DNA of 64,000 nucleotides from Gemmatimonadota bacterium (lineage in GTDB: Bacteria > Latescibacterota > UBA2968 > UBA8231): NCBI GenBank assembly GCA_009841115.1, contig VXML01000034.1, forward strand, positions 206,821-270,820. Direction: 5' to 3'. The notes below the pieces were generated by a model. That model was given only the letters and a program-made list of their open reading frames with translations, was not told where the DNA came from and ran no database searches. Positions 45,288 to 52,734 of this stretch are shown piece after piece. The translations under genes were made by a program, and so were the position numbers. Within the stretch, counting starts at the first letter, position 1. Each line of letters starts with the position of its first letter.

Positions 45288-45960
45288 GATTCTGGTAGTA
45301 GAAGACGAAGCGGCCATCGCCCGAGTGCTGGTCGATAATTTGATCTTTGAAGGCCACGAGGCCGAGGCGGTCGCCGATGGAGCCGAGGGGCTAGAGCGGG
45401 CCTTGGCTTGGCAGCCGGACCTGATTTTGCTGGATGTGGTGCTGCCCACGATGGATGGGTACGACGTGTGTCGTCGTCTGCGGGCGCAGGGGGCTGCTAC
45501 ACCCATCATCATGCTCACGGCTCGCGGCGAAGAAATCGATAAAGTCCTAGGCTTGGAGTTGGGGGCTGACGACTACGTCACCAAACCAGTGGGCGTCCGC
45601 GAACTCATGGCCAGGATCAAAGCGGTGTTGAGGCGGGGCGAGTTGACATCAGCCGCGGGTGCCGTTCTGGAGTTCGGGAAGGCGCGGATCGACTTCGACC
45701 GCTACGAGGCGACCGTGGATGGCCAAACCGTGCACCTGTCCCCCAAGGCATTCGGCGTGCTACGCCTCCTGTGGGAGAGCAAGGGCCGTGCCCTAACTCG
45801 GGCGCAGATCTTGGAGCAGGTGTGGGGCTACGAAGTGTACCCTACCACGCGCACGGTAGATAACCACATCGCCGAGTTGCGCAACCGCTTGGAGGCCGAC
45901 CCAGCCCAGCCGCGCCACATCCTCACAGTACACGGAGTCGGATACCGCTTTGTAGAGTAA
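45280..45960 (+). CDS. OmpR/PhoB-family response regulator
   Basis: 226 aa from ATG at 45280, inside the last codons of the kinase. Receiver domain: acidic pocket VVEDE, phospho-acceptor Asp52 (LILLDVVLP), Thr80 and Lys102 (YVTKPVG). DNA-binding winged helix: VHLSPKAFGVLRLLWESKGR, LTRAQILEQVWGYE, TTRTVDNHIAELRNRLE and VHGVGYRFVE. Partner of the kinase upstream. Direct repeats typical of OmpR-family sites lie 43 bp downstream, before the next gene. A GGCCA/TGGCC stem follows the stop (45961-45978), but without a T-run. Confidence 0.95.
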   Translation: MPRILVVEDEAAIARVLVDNLIFEGHEAEAVADGAEGLERALAWQPDLILLDVVLPTMDGYDVCRRLRAQGAATPIIMLTARGEEIDKVLGLELGADDYVTKPVGVRELMARIKAVLRRGELTSAAGAVLEFGKARIDFDRYEATVDGQTVHLSPKAFGVLRLLWESKGRALTRAQILEQVWGYEVYPTTRTVDNHIAELRNRLEADPAQPRHILTVHGVGYRFVE

Positions 45961-46002
45961 GGCCATACCCCCGTGGCCGAAAAGTACAACCTTTTTGCAC
46001 AT

Positions 46003-46021
46003 CCATGACAAAACCATGACA
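46003..46021. promoter_or_regulatory. direct-repeat site for an OmpR/PhoB-type regulator
   Basis: CCATGACA is repeated exactly with an 11-base period (46003-46010 and 46014-46021). Read on the minus strand this is TTGTCAT-GGTT-TTGTCAT, the layout of a PhoB box, though its orientation is opposite to the downstream gene. It sits between the response regulator stop and the coiled-coil protein gene, so this regulator is the natural candidate to bind. Confidence 0.55.
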
Positions 46022-46099
46022 ACTCGGACAAGGTCAGCGTTTAGGTTCAAAGGTGAGCGCACAACCGCGCATTCACCCACCTAAACAAGGAGGTCCATC

Positions 46100-48169
46100 A
46101 TGGCGCGCGTTACCGCAATTTTCCTCAGTTGCCTATTGCTGACTGCCGACAGCTTACAGGCTAGTAGTGTCGAAGACACTTATCAGGCGGCCCTCACGCA
46201 GGAGAAGGGCGAGGGCAATTTGGAGGAGGCCATTCGCCTCTATAAACAAGTGATTGAGGCACACGAAAAGGGCGAGGGAGACGAGGGGCTAGCGGCCCGG
46301 GCGCAACTACGCATCGGCGTGTGCCAAGAGAAGTTAGGGCTGGCACAGGCGCGCCAGACTTACGAAGCCGTCCGCGACAAGTACCCCGACCAGCCACAGG
46401 TGGGAGCGGAGGCGGCACGGCGTCTGGGATCGACTCACCAACGCGAGGCAGTGATCGAGCGGCCGTCCCATCGCACTACCTCTGAATCCTATATTCGCCG
46501 ACAGGTGCAGCAGGTAGTGGAGCGGGCTAAGCAGCAGAAGGAACTGACCGAGCGACAGCTAGAGGCCATCCAGCGGCAGCTAACGGAGCAGACTGAGCGG
46601 CAGATGGAACAACTCAAGCAGCTAACGGAGCGGACCAAGCAGCGACTGGAGCAGGCCAAGCAGAGCACCGATGCCGACTCGGCGTTCATCAACGAGCAGG
46701 TGCGCCGGCAGTTAGAGGCCACCCAACGGCAGATGGAGCAGCAGATGAAACAGGCCGAGCGTCAAATGAAACAGGCCAAACGGCAGATGGAGGCCCTCCA
46801 GCGGCAGCTAGAGGGACAGTTGAAAACCATCCAGCGGCAAGGCTTCCGCTCCGAGCGGCTGCACGGGCTACAGGATCACTTGGGGGATCTCAAGTCCTCC
46901 CTAGGCATCGGTGTTGACTCGGTATTCATCGACGAGCAGGTGCGCCGACAGTTAAAAGCTCTCCAGCAGCAGATGGAACAGGCCGAGCGGCAGATGGAAC
47001 AGGACAATCAGCAAATTGAGTGGCAGAGTCTGTTAGACTACGATCACCCCTTTCACGATGAAATTCTTTTTTCTTGGAAAACTTTAGGGAAAGATCGCAA
47101 GGCAGATATTAAAAAATTCCTCCGTCGTGCTACCGACATGGACCCAGTGGCCAAGGTACCCACAAAGTGGGAATTCCACCTCGACGCAGACCGGAAGCCT
47201 ACGGAGCGTCCGTCGCGGTTCCACGAGTACGCCGTTGCGGACTTCGACGATTCGGAATGGACCGATATAGAGATCGGACGGCCTTGGGCAGATCAAGGCT
47301 ATGCCGACTACGAGAGAGGAGCTTGGTACCGTGCCAAGTTCGCGGTAGCGGCCGATCACGTGCGTCCGGTACATATGTATATTGAAGGGAAGTTTCGGAT
47401 TATCGAGGTGTACGTCAACGGCCGCGCGACCGCCTTCCATGGTAGCACCAACATCATGGAACAGCCAATCATCGTCAATATTGGCTCCACAGCCGTGCGC
47501 GATGGCGAGAATACCGTGGCCCTGTACGTGTACGGCGGGACGGACATGACGAGTATTGATAGGATCAATGTGTATCAGCCTATCTTCGATTGGGCCTCAC
47601 CTAGCTTGAAGAAGGGAGTGGATCAGCAGTACTCCTCCTATGCCAACTCGCCTGTGGTGGTCCCTTACTCCCATAAAAAGGTATCCAAGGTGCCTACGCA
47701 GTGGAAATTCCGCCTCGATGAGCGCCTCGATGAGCGCCGGCTGAATCCTCTACTGGATCGCGAATACGCCGCCTCGGGCTTCGACGATTCGGAATGGGCC
47801 GACATCAGCATTGGACAGGCTTGGGAGGCCCAAGGCTATGCCGGTTACAACGGGGGGGCTTGGTACCGGACCCAAATTAAGGTGGATGCAAAAGAAGGCC
47901 AGCCCGTGCATCTAGCCTTCGGCGGAGTAGATCAGCACGCCACTGTGTACGTCAATGGCCACTGGGTCGGCGAACACAATAAGTGGAGTCGGCCGTTCAT
48001 TCTCGATATCAGCGACCAAGTCATGCGCGATGGCGAGAATACGGTCGCGCTATACGTGTTCGACGGAGAGGGCATGGGCGGCATCTACGGCACCGTAAAA
48101 GTGATCCAGCCGACCAAGAAAGAAGACCTCGATCGCTACTTGGCCAACCGCAGCAGCACCACTTGGTAA
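46100..48169 (+). CDS. secreted TPR/coiled-coil protein with two GH2-like jelly-roll domains
   Basis: 689 aa behind AAGGAGG. Signal peptide residues 1-21 (AIFLSCLLLTADSLQA). A TPR-like pair occupies residues 24-110 (NLEEAIRLYKQVIEAHEKGE). A long Gln/Arg/Glu coiled coil spans 125-310 with an internal duplication (DSAFINEQVRRQLEA and DSVFIDEQVRRQLKA). Two tandem galactose-binding-like domains of the glycoside hydrolase 2 sugar-binding type run at about 352-500 and 530-680; each has FDDSEWxDIxIGxxW, GAWYRxxxxV, VYVNGxxxxxH and MRDGENTVALYV-like motifs. No catalytic barrel follows, so it probably binds glycan or protein rather than cleaving. It lies after the two-component genes and overlaps the start of the next gene. 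Confidence 0.8.
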   Translation: MARVTAIFLSCLLLTADSLQASSVEDTYQAALTQEKGEGNLEEAIRLYKQVIEAHEKGEGDEGLAARAQLRIGVCQEKLGLAQARQTYEAVRDKYPDQPQVGAEAARRLGSTHQREAVIERPSHRTTSESYIRRQVQQVVERAKQQKELTERQLEAIQRQLTEQTERQMEQLKQLTERTKQRLEQAKQSTDADSAFINEQVRRQLEATQRQMEQQMKQAERQMKQAKRQMEALQRQLEGQLKTIQRQGFRSERLHGLQDHLGDLKSSLGIGVDSVFIDEQVRRQLKALQQQMEQAERQMEQDNQQIEWQSLLDYDHPFHDEILFSWKTLGKDRKADIKKFLRRATDMDPVAKVPTKWEFHLDADRKPTERPSRFHEYAVADFDDSEWTDIEIGRPWADQGYADYERGAWYRAKFAVAADHVRPVHMYIEGKFRIIEVYVNGRATAFHGSTNIMEQPIIVNIGSTAVRDGENTVALYVYGGTDMTSIDRINVYQPIFDWASPSLKKGVDQQYSSYANSPVVVPYSHKKVSKVPTQWKFRLDERLDERRLNPLLDREYAASGFDDSEWADISIGQAWEAQGYAGYNGGAWYRTQIKVDAKEGQPVHLAFGGVDQHATVYVNGHWVGEHNKWSRPFILDISDQVMRDGENTVALYVFDGEGMGGIYGTVKVIQPTKKEDLDRYLANRSSTTW

Positions 48170-50445
48170 ACTTTTTGCTCGCCATCGGCATTCTGTTGGC
48201 CCCTTGGCAAAAGGGCTTCGGCGACGAATTGCGCTTTGCAACAGCGGCTCAGTGGCGCCAGTGGGAGTTGCCCCTCGGGGCGGTGGAACTGACACAGGAA
48301 GGGAGCATTCGGCCGGTGGCGGTGCGCCGGAACAACAATGCGGCCTCGGACGCGGTGGTCTTTGGCGGCGGGATCAGCCGGGTAGGTTCCAATGCCCTAG
48401 AGGCACCGGAGGTGATGGACGGGGATGAGAACACAGGCTGGGGTCCGGATTTGGACGAGAGGGCCGAGGATTGGTTTATCGAAGTGGATCTGGGCCGGGT
48501 GGTTTCGGCCCATCGGGTGCATCTAATTTTTTCCGCGCACGGGCCTCCCTTTGAGATTTTCGATCTGCTGCTATCTACCGGCGAACAGTTCCGCGACGAG
48601 ACCCGCACGCAGATAGAAGGCACCCTGGCGTACCGGATTAAAGAACGCTTTACCGGGGATCGCCGCCGGATCACCTATGAATTGAACCCGGACGAGCCTT
48701 TCCCAGTGCACTTCGTGCGGGTAGAGGTCCTAAAAGCGGCACCCGAGGCGCGACTGGTCGAGATCGAGGTGGAGGCCTTTGGCGACAATCTGGTACAGAG
48801 GGCCATCGAGCGAGGCGGCGGCGTGGACATTGTCGTGGGAGTCGATACCAAGAATCCCGATACCCCGAACCTAGCCAATGCTTTGCAGTTGATGGACGGC
48901 CGCATCAGCTCAGTCTGGTCCAATATCCGGGCGACCCGGGCCGATACCGATGTGATTGCCCAAATCACCATGGATCTGGGGGCTGTTTACTGGGTTGACT
49001 TGGTGCGGATGATCACCTTTGCCCGCCAGTACCGCTGGTTCTCGTTCAATTTCTACGAGGTATTGACCTCGGACGGTGCGCGGGCCCCGGACGGCTCGCT
49101 GCGCTGGACCAAGCACTTTTCCGGTTGGGGTGGCTGGCTCAACCGGAGGCAGGGCTTGGCCGATCACCGTTTTACCAGCCTACCGGTCCGCTTTGTGCGC
49201 ATTAGCTGGAAGACGTGGGACGCCAACTGCGGCGACGAGTTCGGCAGCGAGGCTGCGCGCGGCTGTGGAGCTTCTGGTACTATTTCCGAACTCCAGGTCT
49301 TTGGCCGCGGCGTGCCGGTCCAGGTAGATCTGCGCTCGCCCATTTTGGATTTGCAGGGGCAGAAGAATATCAATGCCTTGCGCTGGGGCGGTCAGGTCCC
49401 GGGGGGCACGCGTCTGGAACTGCGCAGCCGCTCGGGCAATACGCTCGATACCGAGGTGATATACCGCGATCCAGAGGGCAAGGAAATCACTCAGCGGAAG
49501 TGGGAGCGGCGCATCCCCTCTTTTCGCGGGCCTATTGATACGGTCTTTGTGATAGGAGCGGATTGGAGTCCGTGGAGTCCGGTGTATTTGGAGCCGGACC
49601 AGCCCTTCCAGTCGCCCTCTATGCGGCGTTATGTACAGCTAGAGGGGCGGTTAGTCTCCGACGATCCGTTGGTGGGGGCGCAACTGGATTGGGTGGTGCT
49701 GGATTTTTCCGAGCCCCTAGCCCAGCAGGTAGCCGCGGAACTAGCACCCGTACTGGTGCAACCGGGTCAGCAGGAGATTTTCACGTACTATGTGCGGCCC
49801 GAGCGCACGCGCAACGGCTTTGACCGACTATTAGTACAGGCCTCGACGGATTTGCAGTTCGATGAGGTGCGGGTAGATGGGGTGGTGCGGGAAGCGGCAG
49901 TGGCTGTGGTGGAGGATGGTTTTGCCGTGCAGTTGCCGCAGCCTGTGCGCTCGGGGCAGTTGGTGGAAGTGGATTTTGCCGCGGCCATATTCCTCGACGC
50001 CACTCGCTTTGAGTTATTCTTGGAGGACAGTCGTCTGGCCGAGCCCGTGCGCCAGCGGGTCGAACCAGGAGATGCTGAGGAGTCGGTGGAAAGCAGCACC
50101 AATGTGGTGCGCTTGCCGCTGGGTCGATCCTTGTGGGCCAATATGTCCATTGCCCCCAGCGTGTTGACGCCCAATGGCGACGGGGTCAACGACGAGTTGG
50201 TCGCCGCACTGAATCTGGTCGATGTTTTGACAACACGGCCCGTGCAACTGGAGATTTTCGATTTGGCGGGACGGCGCGTGGCCGGGGTAGAATCGATGGG
50301 CACGGCTGGACCGCTGCGGTTGGTGTGGGATGGACGCACCGCGATGGGAGAGCAAGTGCCGCCGGGCAATTATATAGCGCGGTTGAAGGTCGAAGGAGAT
50401 GGGAGTACCGAGCTAGCTGTCGAGTTGGTTTCAATAGTTTACTGA
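48163..50445 (+). CDS. secreted protein with discoidin-like modules and FlgD-like C-terminus (paralog C)
   Basis: 760 aa. The open frame runs back to 47983, but that part is shadow of the previous gene. TTG at 48163, overlapping the previous stop, gives a signal peptide (VNFLLAIGILLAPWQKGFGD) and leads straight into WRQWELPLGAVELTQEGSI, which aligns with the N-terminus of paralog B. GISRVGSNALEAPEVMDGDE and WFIEVDLGRVVSAHRVHLIF form the first discoidin-like module; a second lies near residue 270. The end is PSVLTPNGDGVNDELVAALN, then VPPGNYIARLKVEGDG and a final IVY. Translational coupling to the jelly-roll protein suggests they act together at the surface. Confidence 0.75.
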   Translation: MVNFLLAIGILLAPWQKGFGDELRFATAAQWRQWELPLGAVELTQEGSIRPVAVRRNNNAASDAVVFGGGISRVGSNALEAPEVMDGDENTGWGPDLDERAEDWFIEVDLGRVVSAHRVHLIFSAHGPPFEIFDLLLSTGEQFRDETRTQIEGTLAYRIKERFTGDRRRITYELNPDEPFPVHFVRVEVLKAAPEARLVEIEVEAFGDNLVQRAIERGGGVDIVVGVDTKNPDTPNLANALQLMDGRISSVWSNIRATRADTDVIAQITMDLGAVYWVDLVRMITFARQYRWFSFNFYEVLTSDGARAPDGSLRWTKHFSGWGGWLNRRQGLADHRFTSLPVRFVRISWKTWDANCGDEFGSEAARGCGASGTISELQVFGRGVPVQVDLRSPILDLQGQKNINALRWGGQVPGGTRLELRSRSGNTLDTEVIYRDPEGKEITQRKWERRIPSFRGPIDTVFVIGADWSPWSPVYLEPDQPFQSPSMRRYVQLEGRLVSDDPLVGAQLDWVVLDFSEPLAQQVAAELAPVLVQPGQQEIFTYYVRPERTRNGFDRLLVQASTDLQFDEVRVDGVVREAAVAVVEDGFAVQLPQPVRSGQLVEVDFAAAIFLDATRFELFLEDSRLAEPVRQRVEPGDAEESVESSTNVVRLPLGRSLWANMSIAPSVLTPNGDGVNDELVAALNLVDVLTTRPVQLEIFDLAGRRVAGVESMGTAGPLRLVWDGRTAMGEQVPPGNYIARLKVEGDGSTELAVELVSIVY

Positions 50446-50468
50446 TCTGATCACAGAGGAGATAGACA

Positions 50469-51380
50469 ATGGACAAGGCGACCACAGCGTTAGCGCGCAT
50501 GAAGGGACCAGTGGTCCCGCTCAATTTGTGCTTCGACGAGACCGGCGCATTAGACCACCAAGCAGTAGCTACATACGTGGATTGGCTCAGCGAACAGGGA
50601 GCGCCCATCCTGATGTTGACCTACGGCAGCAGCGAATTCGCCTGCCTAGACGACGAGGATATATGGGCCGTGACCGAGACGGTGGGTCAAGCCTGCGCTG
50701 GCCGGGCTTTCTGCATCGGCGGCACGGGTTTTTGGAAGGCGGGAAAGACGCGGGATTATCTAGCCCACGCCCAAGCCGTGGGCATGGACGCGGTCAAAGT
50801 CCAAGTCCATCCCTATCTAGGCAATACCACGCCGGTCCTAATCAATTACTTCGACGCTTTGGAAGGAGCCGCTGATATCCCCCTGCTGCTGTGGGCCGGC
50901 GGCCAGCCCCCCTTCCCCTTGGAAGCAGCCGTGGAACTAGCCCAGCGCCCTCACATCATCGGCATGAAGAACGACGGCGACCAATTCTACACGTATTACG
51001 ACCTGATCCGCCAGACGCGAGATTTTGGTTTCGGCGTGATCAGCGGCGGGCAGATGCGCAATTTCGCCTTTGGCTATCCGCTCGGCTCCCCCGCCTATTT
51101 GTGCACAGTTGCACCCTTCCGGCCCGACATCGCCAATGCCTTCCACAATGCGCTGGTCAACGGCGATGCGGCCGGAGCTTGGGATTTGGTGTACCGCTAT
51201 GAAGAGCCGTGGTTGCAGTGGGCCATCAAGCACAACTGGCTAGCTTCCATAAAAGCGGCCATCCAATTGAAGGGCCTCTACCCCAACCACCGCTTAGGGC
51301 CACCCCATCCAGCACCAGAGCCGGGGCTCGTCGAAGGGGTTAAAGCCCTGTTTGACGAGATATACGAGAGGGAATTTTAA
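50469..51380 (+). CDS. dihydrodipicolinate synthase/N-acetylneuraminate lyase family protein
   Basis: 303 aa behind AGAGGAG. TIM-barrel aldolase with the Schiff-base lysine in HIIGMKNDGDQ. The substrate-carboxylate loop is TYGSSEFACLDDED (family GTTGE position altered to YGSSE). A VQVHPYLGNTTPV segment takes the place of the usual YY motif, and LLWAGGQPP stands where the catalytic Tyr region (YNxP) would be. The changes argue against true DapA and for a keto-acid/keto-sugar aldolase or dehydratase. Placed 23 bp after paralog C. Confidence 0.82.
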   Translation: MDKATTALARMKGPVVPLNLCFDETGALDHQAVATYVDWLSEQGAPILMLTYGSSEFACLDDEDIWAVTETVGQACAGRAFCIGGTGFWKAGKTRDYLAHAQAVGMDAVKVQVHPYLGNTTPVLINYFDALEGAADIPLLLWAGGQPPFPLEAAVELAQRPHIIGMKNDGDQFYTYYDLIRQTRDFGFGVISGGQMRNFAFGYPLGSPAYLCTVAPFRPDIANAFHNALVNGDAAGAWDLVYRYEEPWLQWAIKHNWLASIKAAIQLKGLYPNHRLGPPHPAPEPGLVEGVKALFDEIYEREF

Positions 51381-51383
51381 TTC

Positions 51384-51408
51384 ACAGCTTAACGGCAACG
51401 AGGTGCGA
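51384..51408. repeat. direct repeat, left copy, flanking a toxin-antitoxin cassette
   Basis: 25 bases matching 52122-52146 at 24 positions (ACAGCTTAACGGCAA then C/T then GAGGTGCGA). The left copy is intergenic, just after the DHDPS-like gene. The right copy encodes the end of the methyltransferase. Confidence 0.75.
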
Positions 51409-51420
51409 CATCAGCTTCAA

Positions 51421-51690
51421 TTACAGACGCTTGAGTAACTGGTCATAGTCCGCGTGCGATCCTATCCAAAACCAAAAAATATGCTCTCCTTCTCGCAAAC
51501 CCAACGCCCGATGGCCCATCCCAATGCGAACAGCAAAGATGGGCTGACGCGGGCTGACTTGCTTAAATTGGAGACTGGAGTGATAGGGATCAGAACGCCA
51601 AAGTCTATAAGCTTGAGTAGCTTGCCGTTGGGCTTGGAGAGAAAGTCGGCTGAGATGGCGTCGAAAGGCTCTCGTAATACTGGACGTCAT
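51421..51690 (-). CDS. RelE/ParE-type toxin
   Basis: 89 aa. Compact RelE/ParE fold signature: SSLQFKQVSPRQPIFAVRIG, HRALGLREGEHIFWFWIGSH, ADYDQLLKRL. The FWIGSHADYDxLL ending is characteristic of this toxin group. Members inhibit translation by mRNA cleavage, or gyrase. Its ATG overlaps the antitoxin stop (ATGA). It lies inside the segment bounded by 25-bp direct repeats. Confidence 0.82.
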   Translation of the reverse strand: MTSSITRAFRRHLSRLSLQAQRQATQAYRLWRSDPYHSSLQFKQVSPRQPIFAVRIGMGHRALGLREGEHIFWFWIGSHADYDQLLKRL

Positions 51691-51926
51691 TGCTGAGATG
51701 AATCAACTACAAAAACATCATCCAGTGGTACCGTAGCACCCCCAGCAATTTCCCTTCTTGCGGATTCAGCCAAACGATCCCACTGCTCATCCGTTGTGGC
51801 CTCAAAACGTTTTGTCCAAGCCTGCTCATCTTTTAAGTCAGTTAGAATCCGGGCGGCAATGGCATCCCGCTGGTCGGCTGGCAGTTTCTGTATCTCTGAG
51901 AATACCTGTTGAAGTAAATCAGCCAT
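51687..51926 (-). CDS. antitoxin partner of the RelE/ParE-type toxin
   Basis: 79 aa behind AAGGAGT. The helical N-terminus QQVFSEIQKLPADQRDAIAA resembles small antitoxins that pair with RelE-like toxins. The middle DEQAWTKRFEATTDEQWDRL and an Asp/Val-rich tail complete it; there is no obvious HTH. Identity rests mainly on the coupled layout with the toxin. Confidence 0.72.
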   Translation of the reverse strand: MADLLQQVFSEIQKLPADQRDAIAARILTDLKDEQAWTKRFEATTDEQWDRLAESARREIAGGATVPLDDVFVVDSSQQ

Positions 51927-52002
51927 TTCTGTGACTCCTTAAATATGGACGCGCTTTGGACGTAGTCCTCCAGATCGCAACGACCCGCTCAGGACGCAAT
52001 AG

Positions 52003-52030
52003 AATATATCCGATTTAGATGCGTAAACAA
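52003..52030 (-). promoter_or_regulatory. possible promoter of the RelE/ParE toxin-antitoxin pair
   Basis: Minus strand TTGTTT (52030-52025), 16 bases, TATATT (52008-52003), in the AT-rich middle of the 190-bp gap before the antitoxin. I see no real gene in that gap. Confidence 0.4.
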
Positions 52031-52116
52031 AGGCGGTCAGCACTTGACCTTGCGACCGATAGCCAATCTGCGTGGCTTCATCGCTTCTCTGGTGCGTGCC
52101 CTGCTGGCTCCGGTGC

Positions 52117-52734
52117 TCACGACAGCTTAACGGCAATGAGGTGCGATTTTTCCAACGGCAGGATGTAGGTCAGCCAATCGGCAGTCTCGTCTAAGCGGCT
52201 TCTAAAGGCAGCCCAATCCGGATTCTGATCCCATTGTTCGACTTTGGACCAGCCATCGACAAAGAGAAACGCCCCTACCACCAGACGGCTTTCCAGCATG
52301 GTGAACATGGGCGCAAATGCGGGCAGGCCAAAATCCACAAAGACAAAATCCACGCGCTCGGGGAGGGCCGCGATAAAGTCATCCCCTTCCCCGGTGTAGC
52401 ATTCCACCAATTGATCCAAACCAGCTTGGCGCAAATTGGCCCGCGCCGCCGCCGTTTTTTCAGGCACTCGATCCAAGCTGAAGACGCGGCCCCCGGTGCG
52501 TTGAGCCGCAGCGGCCAAGTGTAGGGTAGAATAGCCATGCGACGTGCCGAATTCGACCAAGATCTGAGCCTGTTGATGGATTGCAGTGAGACAGAGATAA
52601 TGGGCCACTTGAAGGCTGACGGCCTTGAGACGCAACGGGTCCGTGGACCCGGCTTGACGCTCCTGCTGATCGCGTCTATGCAAATCGGCGACAAGGGCTT
52701 GTTGCGCTGGCGTGAAGAGATCCTCGATGTGCAT
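52117..52734 (-). CDS. class I SAM-dependent methyltransferase, O-methyltransferase-like
   Basis: 205 aa. SAM loop ILVEFGTSHGYSTLHLA, acidic residue in GRVFSLDRVPEK, and motif VDFVFVDFGLPAFAPM (post-II/metal-like Asp). The general layout resembles small catechol-type O-methyltransferases or methyltransferase_24 proteins. The start ATG directly abuts the stop of the M81 gene (TAAATG). Its last eight codons are the right copy of the 25-bp direct repeat (52122-52146). Confidence 0.78.
   Translation of the reverse strand: MHIEDLFTPAQQALVADLHRRDQQERQAGSTDPLRLKAVSLQVAHYLCLTAIHQQAQILVEFGTSHGYSTLHLAAAAQRTGGRVFSLDRVPEKTAAARANLRQAGLDQLVECYTGEGDDFIAALPERVDFVFVDFGLPAFAPMFTMLESRLVVGAFLFVDGWSKVEQWDQNPDWAAFRSRLDETADWLTYILPLEKSHLIAVKLS
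52122..52146. repeat. direct repeat, right copy
   Basis: Partner of 51384-51408, 24/25 identical. It lies within the methyltransferase gene and encodes its final residues (HLIAVKLS). Confidence 0.75.

Noticed and set aside
45961-45978. GGCCA/TGGCC stem after the response regulator as an intrinsic terminator
   Set aside because: Five-base stem followed by purines, not a T-run; the T-run near 45990 is too far away.
51939-52136. 65-aa minus-strand frame between the antitoxin and methyltransferase genes
   Set aside because: No family resemblance; it runs through the likely toxin-antitoxin promoter and into the direct repeat.
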